From Flavobacterium sp. Root420 (GTDB lineage Bacteria > Bacteroidota > Bacteroidia > Flavobacteriales > Flavobacteriaceae): a stretch of 64,000 nt of DNA. Shown here piece by piece: positions 1 to 9,518 of the stretch (positions are counted from its first letter, which is position 1; each line of letters begins with the position of its first letter). The stretch lies in NCBI RefSeq assembly GCF_001427905.1, contig NZ_LMEF01000012.1, positions 1,886 through 65,885 of the forward strand, given 5' to 3'. A program made the position numbers and the translations under genes. A model generated the notes under the pieces. That model ran no database searches. It was given only the letters and a program-made list of their open reading frames with translations, and was not told where the DNA came from.

Positions 1-20
1 TTACACGGAAAAGATAATAA

Positions 21-57
21 AAAAGGAGTAGAAAACCTTTTGTTTTCTACTCCTTTT
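21..57. terminator. Bidirectional rho-independent terminator
   Basis: A perfect 16-bp inverted repeat (arms 21-36 and 42-57) with a 5-nt loop has A-rich and T-rich outer ends, so it can terminate on either strand. It lies just after the stop of the minus-strand transglutaminase gene and separates that operon from whatever lies left of the window. Confidence 0.85.
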
Positions 58-117
58 AATTAACAGTTTATTCGTGAAAAGACTTTTTCAGTGCCCTCTA
101 ATTTAAGCTCCCTTTTT

Positions 118-1062
118 TTATTGCTGTTGTTGTAAATGATCCATATAATCAAGTTGCGCCTGAACGCGGGAGGAAACTTCCTGAAGTTTGACATCGTTGA
201 TTTCTTCAAACTGTCTTCCATCTTCATAACCAATCGAAACACATACCGAAAGTGTTTGTCTGGCTAATCCCTTAAAAGTTCCTTTTATAGGGGTACAATC
301 GCTAAAATTTCTGCCGACAGAAAGGCGAACATGGTTATCCATTGTCCAAATATTATTAGTTGGATCTAAACCTAACCAACCTTGTTTTGGGGTATAAATT
401 TCGACCCACGCATGTGTCGCGCCTTCGCCTCGAAGACCGCTTTCGTTGGGGCAAATGTAACCGCTTACATAACGAGACGGAATTCCCGCTGTACGCAAAA
501 GTTGTAGCAAAATATGGGCAAAATCCTGACAGACTCCTTTTTTTAAAGTTAAAATTTCATCGACAGTTGTTTCAATATTGGTGATTCCTTTGGTGTAAGT
601 GAAATTCTCAAAAACGTAAGCATTGCATTGTTGAGCAATTTCAATAATGGATTTATTTTCAATATTAATTTCCTTCAGAATAGCTTCAATTTCATTTTGT
701 TTTTGAGTATTATCTAAATAACACAGTCGCAATAATAAAATACTTCTCTCTTTTTCTTCCTGAATATCCTCCATGGAAGTAGCATCAATCTCTGGAATTT
801 TAAGAGAATGATTAACACGAACTAACATTCTGGATTCGATTGTCATTTCAGTATGAACATCCAAAACATTGAAATTACCCACTCGATTTCCATAATAATC
901 TTCAGAAATATCGACATCAGGATTGTGTGTAATTAAAAGTTGATATTGTAAAACTTCCTGATTGTCAAAATGATGAGGAAAGAGCCGGATTTCATTGATA
1001 CTTTCTTTTATGGGATAATTGTATTGATATTTTGTAAGGTGAACTATTTTAAAAACCGCCAT
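118..1062 (-). CDS. Transglutaminase-like cysteine protease family protein
   Basis: 314 aa. Residues 1-90 match the N-terminal beta domain found before bacterial transglutaminase cores. The core holds the full papain-like triad: Cys178 in KKGVCQDFAH, His217 in GATHAWVEIY and Asp233 in GLDPTN. No signal peptide is visible, so the protein is probably cytosolic. It is the last gene of a three-gene operon, 4 nt after the alpha-E gene. This trio recurs in many bacteria and is suspected to make or trim peptide-like bonds, but no product is known. The family call is firm; the substrate is unknown. Confidence 0.9.
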   Translation of the reverse strand: MAVFKIVHLTKYQYNYPIKESINEIRLFPHHFDNQEVLQYQLLITHNPDVDISEDYYGNRVGNFNVLDVHTEMTIESRMLVRVNHSLKIPEIDATSMEDIQEEKERSILLLRLCYLDNTQKQNEIEAILKEINIENKSIIEIAQQCNAYVFENFTYTKGITNIETTVDEILTLKKGVCQDFAHILLQLLRTAGIPSRYVSGYICPNESGLRGEGATHAWVEIYTPKQGWLGLDPTNNIWTMDNHVRLSVGRNFSDCTPIKGTFKGLARQTLSVCVSIGYEDGRQFEEINDVKLQEVSSRVQAQLDYMDHLQQQQ

Positions 1063-1066
1063 ATTT

Positions 1067-2020
1067 TTAGGTATAAGAAAAGAATAATTTTGAAAAATCT
1101 ATCGAAAATTGAATAAGCTGATTTTTTGTATTTTGCAAGACTTCTTCTAATTCCTGATTAGTCAAATGTTGATAATCTGTATAGGCCACATAACTTTTTA
1201 ATCGGCCAAATTGGTTCATTAAAGTACGTGCTTCACTCAAATCATTGTCCTTGAAAAGACAGTTTAAATAAGTGTTTATAAAGTCTAAAGTATAAATTAC
1301 AGAATGCGCAAAATCCATATTGAAAATAACCTGATGCGCGACTTTTCGATTGTGCGAAATGTTGCTGTAACTTTTTAAATACAATTCATATCCAGACAAA
1401 GACAATAATAAACGGCGCCAATACATTAAGTCTTCTTCGCCTTCCAGATTATAATTGATAGGAGCAAAGTAAGCCTGCGTCATCGAAATGGTTTGTAAAC
1501 ATCTTTCGATATGTTTGCCAATACTCGAAAAACACCAGCCCAAACCTCGGGGCATTGTAACTTGAAGGATTCCGTTATAGAGCAATAAGTCCTTGTTTAA
1601 TTTGGTAATGACTTTTAATGCATCTGTGGTTTCCAGTTTTTTAGGAAGATCTGGCGAGTTTACATAATGATACATTGAATTAATATGTTCCCACAATTCT
1701 TTGGTGATTTTATCCTGAGAACCACGCGCATTTTCACGAGCTTTAACGACTAAGTTTTTAACTGAATTATCATTTTGATTATCGCAAATAATGTATTTCA
1801 GAACATAAGTAGTATCATATTGTATCGAATAAATTTTATCCTGAGACAAATTCGTATAATATTCTAACAGAGGTTTGTAACCCTGTGAATCATTAATTTC
1901 TTTATCAAAAGATAAAATATAGGAAGTGTTTAACGTAAGTAACATTCCATCTGTACGTTCCATATATCGGTTGAGCCAAAACATTCCGTCGGCAACTCGA
2001 CTAAGCATATTTACTCCCAT
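1067..2020 (-). CDS. Alpha-E domain-containing protein
   Basis: 317 aa, mostly helical. The opening MLSRVADGMFWLNRYMERTD is the hallmark of the alpha-E family (usual start MLSRVAE..YWxxRYxER). The start could be the ATG four codons in (2008), where the family usually begins. The gene lies between the ATP-grasp and transglutaminase genes and is presumably co-transcribed with them (34-nt and 4-nt gaps). No enzymatic activity is established for the family. It is always found with the ATP-grasp partner, which suggests one complex. Confidence 0.9.
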   Translation of the reverse strand: MGVNMLSRVADGMFWLNRYMERTDGMLLTLNTSYILSFDKEINDSQGYKPLLEYYTNLSQDKIYSIQYDTTYVLKYIICDNQNDNSVKNLVVKARENARGSQDKITKELWEHINSMYHYVNSPDLPKKLETTDALKVITKLNKDLLLYNGILQVTMPRGLGWCFSSIGKHIERCLQTISMTQAYFAPINYNLEGEEDLMYWRRLLLSLSGYELYLKSYSNISHNRKVAHQVIFNMDFAHSVIYTLDFINTYLNCLFKDNDLSEARTLMNQFGRLKSYVAYTDYQHLTNQELEEVLQNTKNQLIQFSIDFSKLFFSYT

Positions 2021-2054
2021 TTTGAATGTTTTTTTAAGATTAGAAAAGTTAAGT

Positions 2055-3491
2055 TTATTTTATAATCCAGGTATCTTTACTGCCACCGCCCTGAGAAGAA
2101 TTAACAACCAAAGAACCTTCTGTCAAAGCAACGCGCGTTAATCCTCCGGGAACAATTTGAACACCTTTTGGCCCGCACAAAGCATAAGGTCTTAAATCGA
2201 CATGGCGTAATTTAAGCTGGCCATCAATTAAACACGGAACTGTACTTAATTGAATAATAGGTTGTGCAATAAAATTTCTAGGTGTTTTGATAATGGCAAT
2301 TTTAGCTTCATCGATTTCTTCCAGAGTGGCCTTGTTGCCCATGATCATTCCGTAACCACCGCTTTGATTAGTTTCTTTAATAACCATTTTTTCCATGTTG
2401 GCAAAAACATGTTCTCGTTCAGGTAAATTTTCCATTCTATAGGTTGGAACATTTTTCAGGATTGGTTCTTCGTTCAGATAATATTTAATCATATCCGGAA
2501 CATATGCATAAATCGCCTTATCATCAGCAACGCCATTACCAACTGCGTTAACCAGAGCCACATTTCCTTGTCGGTACGCACTGATTAAACCCGGAACACC
2601 AAGTGCGCTGTCTGGTTTAAAAACTAAAGGATCCAAATATTCATCATCCAAACGGCGATAAATAACATCGACTTGCTGTAAACCGGAAGTGGTTTTCATG
2701 TAAACGCGACTATTGTTTACGACTAAATCACGTCCTTCGACCAAAGGAATTCCCATTTGTCGTGCCAGGTAACTATGTTCATAATAAGCCGAATTATAAA
2801 CGCCCGGAGTCAGTAAAACCACATTTGGATTCGAAACGTTTCTCGGCGAAAGCGAAACCAGAATGCTATGAAAAATCATCGGATAATTACTAACCATACT
2901 GACATGATTAGACGAGAGCATATCAGGAAAAATACGTTTGGTAATTTCACGATTTTCTAACATATAACTGACACCGCTCGGGCATCGTAAGTTATCTTCT
3001 AAAACGTAAAATTCGCCTTTTGTTCCGCGAATCAAATCTATTCCGGCAATGTGAACATGAATATTGTGAGGCACTTTTATTCCCTGAACTTCCTGTATAT
3101 AATGGGGGCATGAAGCAATTAGCGCTGCAGGAATGATTCCTTCTTTTACAATATTTTGATCGTTATAAATGTCTTCCAAAAATAAATTTAATGCCAGTAA
3201 ACGCTGTTTGATGCCAGATTCTACTTCAAGCCAGTCTTTTTGTGTAATGATCCTCGGAATTATATCAAAAGGGAAAATACGTTCAATACCATTTTCATCG
3301 TCACTATAAACAGTAAAGGTGATTCCTTGATTCATGAATAAATCAGAAGCCTGTTGTTGTTTGTTGGTTAAATTTTTATGACTGATACTCTGTAATGTTT
3401 TAAAAACCTGACTGTAAGAATCCCGAACACCTTCTTTAGAAAACATTTCATCCCATCCGCTATGATTTAAACTTGGTGCTAATTTCGCCAT
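2055..3491 (-). CDS. Circularly permuted type 2 ATP-grasp protein
   Basis: 478 aa. Recognised by the N-terminal block ending in YSDDENGIERIFPFDIIPRI, the segment VLEDNLRCPSGVSYMLENR and the C-terminal QPIIQLSTVPCL...RHVDLRPYAL block, in the order typical of permuted ATP-grasp ligases. Such enzymes join a carboxylate to an amine using ATP; the substrate here is unknown. It is the first gene of the operon with the alpha-E and transglutaminase genes, and length is normal for the family. Confidence 0.92.
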   Translation of the reverse strand: MAKLAPSLNHSGWDEMFSKEGVRDSYSQVFKTLQSISHKNLTNKQQQASDLFMNQGITFTVYSDDENGIERIFPFDIIPRIITQKDWLEVESGIKQRLLALNLFLEDIYNDQNIVKEGIIPAALIASCPHYIQEVQGIKVPHNIHVHIAGIDLIRGTKGEFYVLEDNLRCPSGVSYMLENREITKRIFPDMLSSNHVSMVSNYPMIFHSILVSLSPRNVSNPNVVLLTPGVYNSAYYEHSYLARQMGIPLVEGRDLVVNNSRVYMKTTSGLQQVDVIYRRLDDEYLDPLVFKPDSALGVPGLISAYRQGNVALVNAVGNGVADDKAIYAYVPDMIKYYLNEEPILKNVPTYRMENLPEREHVFANMEKMVIKETNQSGGYGMIMGNKATLEEIDEAKIAIIKTPRNFIAQPIIQLSTVPCLIDGQLKLRHVDLRPYALCGPKGVQIVPGGLTRVALTEGSLVVNSSQGGGSKDTWIIK

Positions 3492-3823
3492 ACTCTAATT
3501 ATTAAATAAATTGAATTATAGACTTTTTAATAAAAAATATTCATTTTTGATCTAAAATACAATTTTATTTTCCTTGAAACTTTTAAATTAATGTGAATTT
3601 TGTAATTTATGTAAAATTCATTTTTTGAAGTTTTTATTTTGAAAATTTGACTTTTTAGAGGTACGTTTTTTTGAGATTTCATATTTGCAAAAATCAGTTT
3701 TGAAGAAGTTTTTGGATCTAAAAGACTAAAGGAATAATGATTAAACTGAAAAAGGGAACTATTAGCTCCCTTTTGTTAATTCGTAAACTCCAAAAAATTG
3801 AAATTTAAAAAGTTGAATTTAAT
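3492..3823. other. 332-bp AT-rich intergenic region
   Basis: This gap separates the start of the ATP-grasp operon from the stop of the CBS gene. It must hold the operon promoter, but I could not fix a convincing TTG / TAnnTTTG pair on the minus strand. The right part holds the hairpin listed separately. No ORF with gene-like features was seen. Confidence 0.6.
3750..3774 (-). terminator. Probable terminator of the CBS-domain gene
   Basis: The stem AAAAGGGAxC pairs with GxTCCCTTTT around a 5-nt loop, with one mismatch in ten pairs. It lies 50 nt past the stop of the minus-strand CBS gene and has no other evident role. Confidence 0.6.
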
Positions 3824-4243
3824 TCATTCATATTGTTCTAAAAAGTACTTTACAACATCAGTTGTAGTTACGATTCCTTTTAGTTCACCATTGTCAACAA
3901 CAGGTAAAGCATGAAAATCTTCTTTAGCAAAAATTTCAGCCAAATCTCTGATTATAGTATCTGATGAAACTGTTTTGGGCTTTGAAGTCATTACCTGAGA
4001 AATAGTCAGCATATCCAGAATCGCTTCATCAGCTCCTTCCTGGCCTTCAAACAGAGCACCAAAAGTCAAACGGTTAATATCTGTTCTGCTAATAATACCC
4101 ACAACTTCTTTCCCCTTAACAATCGGAATGTGGCGAATGGTGTTTTTCTTCAGCTTTTCAACAACTTTTTTAAGGTCATCATTTTCATTTGCAGTCACTA
4201 CAGTTTTGGTCATAATATGACTGATTGGTTCTCTTTTTTTCAT
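3824..4243 (-). CDS. CBS-domain pair protein
   Basis: 139 aa made of two tandem CBS motifs: residues about 5-65 (ISHIMTKTVVTANENDDLKK ... IVGIISRTDI type) and about 78-138 (VMTSKPKTVSSDTIIRDLAE, ending GIVTTTDVVKYFLE). Such pairs bind adenosine nucleotides and act as small sensor modules. It stands alone and is divergent from rbfA, so its partner cannot be read from context. Confidence 0.9.
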   Translation of the reverse strand: MKKREPISHIMTKTVVTANENDDLKKVVEKLKKNTIRHIPIVKGKEVVGIISRTDINRLTFGALFEGQEGADEAILDMLTISQVMTSKPKTVSSDTIIRDLAEIFAKEDFHALPVVDNGELKGIVTTTDVVKYFLEQYE

Positions 4244-4423
4244 AATTGATGTGTTTTATGGTTCTATCAAATATGTAGAATAATTCCGATAAAAAGTGTG
4301 ACTTTTATCAGCATTGACATTTCAGAGGAATGATTTCATTTATTAGGTTTTCGTCAAAAAAAGAATCAAAATTGCAGTAAAAAGAGATAAGGTTGTAAAA
4401 ATCATTCTATTGTTCAATGGAAA

Positions 4424-4457
4424 TTGTATCGAGTGAAATTTAAAAATAGTATTTTTG
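4424..4457 (+). promoter_or_regulatory. Bacteroidetes-type promoter of rbfA, close to the start codon
   Basis: TTG (4424-4426), 23 nt, then TATTTTTG (4450-4457), a perfect TAnnTTTG box. Transcription would begin about 4460-4464, while the rbfA ATG is at 4462, so the mRNA would have almost no leader. This is a motif match only; start-site mapping is needed. Confidence 0.5.
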
Positions 4458-4461
4458 CACT

Positions 4462-4854
4462 ATGGAAACAAATAGACAGAAAAAAATAGGCGGTGTCATC
4501 CAAAAAGATTTGGTTGATATTTTGCAAGGTGAAGTGCGAAAAAACGGAATTAATAATTTGGTAATTTCCGTATCCAAAGTTAGCGTTACATCAGATTTAT
4601 CTGTGGCAACAGTATATTTAAGCATTTTTCCACAAGAAAAAGCAAAGGAAACTTTAGAAGGAATAAAATCGAATACGACTTTAATTAAGCACGATTTATC
4701 ACAACGTGTTCGTTTGCAATTGCGTCGTGTACCAAATCTGGTATTTTTTATCGATGACTCATTAGATTATATAGAAAAAATCGACAACGCTTTATCAAAC
4801 AGAGAAAACCCAATTGAAAACCGTGATCTTTTAGAAAAAAGAAGAAAATCATAA
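4462..4854 (+). CDS. rbfA: Ribosome-binding factor A
   Basis: 130 aa, the usual length. The fold is recognised from the N-terminal RQKKIGGVIQKDLVDILQGE helix, the SVTSDLSVATVYLSIFP strand and LRRVPNLVFFIDDSLDY near the end, which match RbfA. It binds the 30S subunit and assists 16S rRNA 5'-end maturation and cold adaptation. One base separates it from the TTG start of the downstream permease gene, so the two are co-transcribed. Confidence 0.95.
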   Translation: METNRQKKIGGVIQKDLVDILQGEVRKNGINNLVISVSKVSVTSDLSVATVYLSIFPQEKAKETLEGIKSNTTLIKHDLSQRVRLQLRRVPNLVFFIDDSLDYIEKIDNALSNRENPIENRDLLEKRRKS

Positions 4855-4855
4855 G

Positions 4856-6055
4856 TTGAATTTCCCCCTTTACATAGCCAAACGTTACATTTTTAGCAGA
4901 AGTAAAAACAATGCTATCAATATCATTAATCGCATTGCCAGCATGGGAATTATTGTTGGCACAATGGCTTTGTTTGTAGTTTTATCCGTTTTTAGCGGAC
5001 TAAAAGTATTTAGTCTTTCGTTCACCAATGAAATTGATCCTGATTTAAAAATTACCAGTACACTGGGAAAATCGTTTTTAATTACACCGGACCAGGAGAG
5101 TGAAATTAAAAAAATAGAAGGCGTTGCTTCGTATACTAAAATTATAGAAGAACGTGTTTTGTTTTTGTTTAAAGACAAACAGCAGGTTACTTACTTAAAA
5201 GGAGTTGACAGTCTTTATCCGGTTGTCAACGATATCAGAAAGAAATTGTTTAATGGCCAATGGGTGAAACCGGATACGTATCAGGTTGTAGTAGGTTACG
5301 GAATTGCAAGAGATTTTTCTATGGGAATTCTTGACTTTGAGAATCCTTTACAAATATTCGCACCAAAACCCGGAAAAGGAGCCTTTGAAAATCCGGAAGA
5401 AGCTTTTAATAAAACTGATGTTTTGCCTGTCGGAATTTATTCGATCAGTGAAGATTTAGATTCGAAATATGTGTTTGCCGATTTAAGTTTGGCACAGGAA
5501 TTATTGATGTATAAGCCGAATCAGATTTCAGGAGTTGAATTTAAATTAAAAGACAATGCCAACGAAAATTCAGTCAGATCTAGCCTGGAAAGCATTTTCA
5601 AAAATAAAATCACGATCAAAAACAGAGCGCAACTCAATGAGTCTTTGTACAAGATGCTAAACACCGAAAATATTGCGGTATATCTGATTTTTACTTTGGT
5701 AATTATTGTGGCACTTTTTAATTTAGTCGGTGCTTTAATCATGATGATTTTGGATAAAAAAGGAAATCTAAAAACCCTTTTTAATCTCGGAACAGAAATC
5801 AAAAGTCTTCGAAAAATATTTATGCTTCAGGGAACTTTATTAAGTGTTTTTGGAGGAATTATAGGTCTTGCCCTTGGGATTATTATGGTTGTTTTGCAAC
5901 AAAAGTATAATCTGATAATGCTTACACCAACTTTAGCATATCCAGTAGTTTTTACTTTAGAAAATGTACTTATCGTAATGGGAACAATTGTTTCGCTTGG
6001 TTTTGTGGCTTCTTTAATTGCCAGTAGCCGCGTAAGTAAAAAGCTGCTAGATTAA
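4856..6055 (+). CDS. LolC/LolE-type ABC transporter permease (FtsX family)
   Basis: 399 aa. A TTG start one base after the rbfA stop is the best choice, because the conserved opening NFPLYIAKRYIFS begins there. Residues about 20-50 form TM1, a large periplasmic domain follows (about 50-265), and three TM segments (about 275-300, 320-350, 365-390) make the FtsX-like core. The family extracts lipoproteins from the inner membrane with LolD; no ATPase gene is adjacent. Substrate assignment is by family only. Confidence 0.85.
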   Translation: MNFPLYIAKRYIFSRSKNNAINIINRIASMGIIVGTMALFVVLSVFSGLKVFSLSFTNEIDPDLKITSTLGKSFLITPDQESEIKKIEGVASYTKIIEERVLFLFKDKQQVTYLKGVDSLYPVVNDIRKKLFNGQWVKPDTYQVVVGYGIARDFSMGILDFENPLQIFAPKPGKGAFENPEEAFNKTDVLPVGIYSISEDLDSKYVFADLSLAQELLMYKPNQISGVEFKLKDNANENSVRSSLESIFKNKITIKNRAQLNESLYKMLNTENIAVYLIFTLVIIVALFNLVGALIMMILDKKGNLKTLFNLGTEIKSLRKIFMLQGTLLSVFGGIIGLALGIIMVVLQQKYNLIMLTPTLAYPVVFTLENVLIVMGTIVSLGFVASLIASSRVSKKLLD

Positions 6056-6224
6056 TATTTCTTGTTAAAAAATATTAGCTATATTTATCGTCTTAAAAAT
6101 CTACAGCATATGATTGTTTCTGCCTAATCCTATTTTTATTTTTTAATAATTAGGATACTTACGTTTTTTTTCTCGTGTTCAGATAATTCAATCTGGACCA
6201 ATTTTATCATTTATCCTATATATC

Positions 6225-7652
6225 ATGACAGAAACAACTATACAAAAAAGTTTATTTTCTAAAATTTTTACCACTTTAAAACAAGCACTCAAAGGTGACG
6301 AATCGTTTGATTATACTGCCGGAAGCATTAAAAAAGCCGTTATTTTATTAGCCATTCCGATGGTTTTGGAAATGATGATGGAATCGGTTTTTGCTTTAGT
6401 CGATTTATATTTCGTTGGACATTTAGAGCACAGCAGTTTTGCAATTCAAACCGTTGGATTAACCGAATCGGTATTGACAATTATATATTCTTTAGCAATC
6501 GGAATGAGCATGGCAGCAACGGCAGTTGTGGCGCGACGCATTGGAGAAAAAGATCCAATCGCTGCTGCGAAGGCTGGAATGCAGGCCATCATTATTGCTT
6601 TTGCAGTCAATAGCATAATGAGTATTTTGGGCGTTATTTATGCTAAAGATATTCTGATTTTGATGGGCGCTTCAGTTGATGCTGCTGAACATGGTTTCCG
6701 TTTCACACAAATTATGATTGGAAGCAGTTTATGTATCATGCTTTTATTCTTAATTAATGGAATATTCCGTGGTGCCGGAAATGCTGCAATTGCCATGAAA
6801 AGTTTGTGGCTGGCCAATATTTGTAACATTATTTTATGTCCAATTTTGATTAACGGGTTAGGACCTATTCCAGCTTTTGGATTAGTGGGTGCTGCTTTAG
6901 CGACAACATTGGGAAGAAGCATTGGCGTGTTATACCAAGTGTATCATTTGTTTTTTGGGAACGGTGCTTTAAGAATTATTATCTCGTATTTTATCCCAGA
7001 TTTTAAGCAAATAAAAGCATTGGTAAAAATTGCCGCTCCGGGAATTTTACAATTCGTTATTGCCTCTTGCAGCTGGATTTTTCTGGCGCAATTAGTTGCC
7101 ACAACCGGTGGAGATCATGGTTCTGCGGGTTATCAGACAGCGCTTAGAATTATGATGTTTTTTATACTTCCGGCCTGGGGACTGAGTAATGCAGCCGCGA
7201 CTTTGGTGGGGCAAAATTTAGGTGCCAAACAAATTGAACGTGCAGAAAAATCAGTTTTTACAACAGCAAGATACAATGTCATTTTTATGGCGACAATTAT
7301 GGTCATTTCATTGTGTTTTGGTAAATACATCGTTTCCTTTTTCACAAACGACGAAATGGTTAGAGCAGTTGCTGTTGAAGCATTACAAATCATGAGTGTT
7401 GGATTTGTCTTTTACGGAATCGGAATGGTTTTGATCAATACTTTTAATGGAGCGGGAGATACCTGGACACCAACCGGAATCAATTTCTTCGGATTTTGGC
7501 TGTTCCAAATTCCTTTGGCTTATGTATTGGCAAAACATTTTAATATGGGACCAACTGGAGTTTTTATAGCAATTCCGGTTGCAGAAACTGCGATTACGTT
7601 AGCGGGAATTGTCCTTTATAAAAGAGGAAAATGGAAACGTATTCAGGTTTAA
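6225..7652 (+). CDS. MATE family multidrug efflux transporter
   Basis: 475 aa with about 12 hydrophobic segments in two repeated halves. The opening AVILLAIPMVLEMMMESVFALVDLYFVG and the second-half start KIAAPGILQFVIASCSWIFLA are MATE-typical. These are Na+- or H+-driven exporters of organic cations in the inner membrane. The gene stands alone between the lolC-like gene and the amidase, and nothing nearby points to a substrate. Confidence 0.93.
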   Translation: MTETTIQKSLFSKIFTTLKQALKGDESFDYTAGSIKKAVILLAIPMVLEMMMESVFALVDLYFVGHLEHSSFAIQTVGLTESVLTIIYSLAIGMSMAATAVVARRIGEKDPIAAAKAGMQAIIIAFAVNSIMSILGVIYAKDILILMGASVDAAEHGFRFTQIMIGSSLCIMLLFLINGIFRGAGNAAIAMKSLWLANICNIILCPILINGLGPIPAFGLVGAALATTLGRSIGVLYQVYHLFFGNGALRIIISYFIPDFKQIKALVKIAAPGILQFVIASCSWIFLAQLVATTGGDHGSAGYQTALRIMMFFILPAWGLSNAAATLVGQNLGAKQIERAEKSVFTTARYNVIFMATIMVISLCFGKYIVSFFTNDEMVRAVAVEALQIMSVGFVFYGIGMVLINTFNGAGDTWTPTGINFFGFWLFQIPLAYVLAKHFNMGPTGVFIAIPVAETAITLAGIVLYKRGKWKRIQV

Positions 7653-7718
7653 GCTTTTGTTTTGTACAATATTTCTTAAATATCATCGTTGGTAATTTAT
7701 AACCAAAAACAAATTGAT

Positions 7719-8321
7719 ATGAAAACTAAGATTAAAGTTCTGGTATTTTTGAGTGCAGTCGTGTTTGGACTTTTTGCTTTTAAGTCATTGGAGACTAAAA
7801 AGATAATTGTTATTGATGCCGGTCACGGTGGAGATGACTTTGGTGCAACGTTGAATGGTTTGCAGGAAAAAGCAATTGTAGAAACAATTGCTAAAAAGAT
7901 TAAGGCTCAGAATAAAAATGAAAATTTAGAAATTGTCTTGCTTCGTGAAGGTGATCATTTTATGGAATTAAGCGAACGAGTTTCTATCATCAATAATCTA
8001 AATGCGAAACTGGTAATTTCATTACACATTAATGCTTCTGAGAATTTAGACAAGAATGGAGTGCAGGCGTATGTTTCTTCCAAATCTAAATTTTACAACG
8101 AATCTAAAACAAATGCCGAGATTCTGGTTGATAGAGTGGCAGGAGATTATTTTTCAAAAGGAGAAGTGAAAGAAGCTTCTTTTTATATATTGAAAAATTC
8201 AAATTGCCCGGCACTGACTTTAGAAGTTGGATATTTATCAAATATTAATGACAGAACATACATCACCAGTGAGAAAGGACAAAATGAAATTGCCGAAAAA
8301 ATCCTGGAAGCTCTAAAGTAA
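7719..8321 (+). CDS. N-acetylmuramoyl-L-alanine amidase (Amidase_3)
   Basis: 200 aa from the ATG at 7719; the frame is open from a TTG ten codons earlier, but the signal sequence MKTKIKVLVFLSAVVFGLFA starts at this ATG. Zinc-site motifs are present: IDAGHGGDDFGA, the Glu of LQEKAIVE, and SLHINAS, with the catalytic Glu in LTLEVGYLSN. The enzyme cleaves the amide between MurNAc and the stem peptide in the periplasm, in cell separation or wall recycling. A strong terminator follows. Confidence 0.93.
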   Translation: MKTKIKVLVFLSAVVFGLFAFKSLETKKIIVIDAGHGGDDFGATLNGLQEKAIVETIAKKIKAQNKNENLEIVLLREGDHFMELSERVSIINNLNAKLVISLHINASENLDKNGVQAYVSSKSKFYNESKTNAEILVDRVAGDYFSKGEVKEASFYILKNSNCPALTLEVGYLSNINDRTYITSEKGQNEIAEKILEALK

Positions 8322-8339
8322 AAAGATATTTAAAACTAA

Positions 8340-8368
8340 AAAGACCTTCAATTTGAAGGTCTTTTTTT
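8340..8368 (+). terminator. Terminator after the amidase gene
   Basis: A perfect 11-bp stem (8340-8350 with 8354-8364) has a 3-nt loop and is followed by a T run. It lies between the convergent amidase and dusB genes, so it can serve both. Confidence 0.88.
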
Positions 8369-8374
8369 ATGTTT

Positions 8375-9367
8375 TTAAGCAAATTCATAACCGGCATAAA
8401 CCTGTTCGATTTCTTTCATAATTGTAAATAAATCTTCAGGCCCGTCAGTTGTAACTAACTTTTGTTTGTATTCTTTAAACGAATGAATTCCTTTGAAATA
8501 ATTCGTATAATGACGGCGCATTTCCACAATTCCCAAGCGTTCACCTTTCCATTCCATTGACCACATTAAATGGTTTCTGGCAGCTTCAACACGGTCGATA
8601 ACCGTTGGAGCAGGTAAGTGTTCTCCGGTTTTAAAAAAATGTTTAATTTCATTAAAAATCCAAGGATAACCAATCGCAGCACGACCAATCATAATTCCGT
8701 CGATTCCGTATTCATTTTTATATTTTAATGCTTTTTCAGGACTATCGATATCTCCATTTCCAAAAATGGGCATTGTAATTCTGGGGTTGTTTTTTACGCG
8801 TGCAATATGCGACCAATCGGCGTGGCCTTTGTACATTTGTGCGCGGGTTCTGGCGTGAATGGTCAAAGCCTGAACACCAATATCCTGTAGCCTTTCTGCA
8901 ACTTCATCAATATTAATAGAACTTTCATCCCACCCTAAACGCGTTTTTACGGTAACAGGCAAATCCGTACTTCTGATAACGGCTTTTGTCAAACGAACCA
9001 TCAAATCAACATCTTTCAAAACTCCGGCACCAGCACCCTTACAAACTACTTTTTTTACCGGACATCCAAAATTGATATCCACTAAATCTGGTTTTACAGT
9101 AGAAACAATTTTAGACGAAAGGGCCATTGCTTCTTCATCTCCACCAAAAATCTGAATTCCAACCGGGCGTTCGTAATCAAAAATATCCAGCTTCATTCGA
9201 CTTTTGATAGCATCACGAATCAATCCTTCCGACGAAATAAATTCAGAATACATCATATCAGCGCCGTGCGTTTTGCATAATCTGCGAAACGGCGGATCGC
9301 TCACGTCTTCCATCGGTGCTAATAATAAAGGAAATTCAGGTAATTCTATGTTGCCAATCTTGACCAT
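8375..9367 (-). CDS. dusB: tRNA-dihydrouridine synthase, DusB type
   Basis: 330 aa from the ATG at 9367; six codons more are open to a TTG, but MVKIGNIELPEFPLLLAPME is the natural start. The FMN barrel opens with LAPMEDVSDPPFRRL. The catalytic Cys109 lies in KKVVCKGAGAGVL, and the RAAIGYPWIFNEI segment is typical of DusB. The enzyme reduces uridines in the tRNA D-loop with NADPH. It is monocistronic in appearance. Confidence 0.93.
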   Translation of the reverse strand: MVKIGNIELPEFPLLLAPMEDVSDPPFRRLCKTHGADMMYSEFISSEGLIRDAIKSRMKLDIFDYERPVGIQIFGGDEEAMALSSKIVSTVKPDLVDINFGCPVKKVVCKGAGAGVLKDVDLMVRLTKAVIRSTDLPVTVKTRLGWDESSINIDEVAERLQDIGVQALTIHARTRAQMYKGHADWSHIARVKNNPRITMPIFGNGDIDSPEKALKYKNEYGIDGIMIGRAAIGYPWIFNEIKHFFKTGEHLPAPTVIDRVEAARNHLMWSMEWKGERLGIVEMRRHYTNYFKGIHSFKEYKQKLVTTDGPEDLFTIMKEIEQVYAGYEFA

Positions 9368-9408
9368 CTTCAATATTTTGTGCAAAATTACAACTTTTTA
9401 GTTCAATT

Positions 9409-9513
9409 TGTACCAAATTGAGGTTCAAAGGTTCAGGGGGACAAAGGTTCAAAGGTTTTTTTATCAGACAATTAGATAAACCTTTGTCCCTCTGAACCTT
9501 TGCAACTTTGTAC
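9409..9513. repeat. Intergenic palindrome (GGTTCAGGGGGACAAAGG type)
   Basis: Arms 9426-9449 and 9479-9502 pair over 24 nt with one mismatch. Looser pairing extends outward to the GTAC words at both ends. It lies at the convergence-free junction between dusB and the end of the pigment cluster, so it could act as the cluster terminator. It is one of several long intergenic inverted repeats in the window. Confidence 0.85.
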
Positions 9514-9518
9514 CTGTA

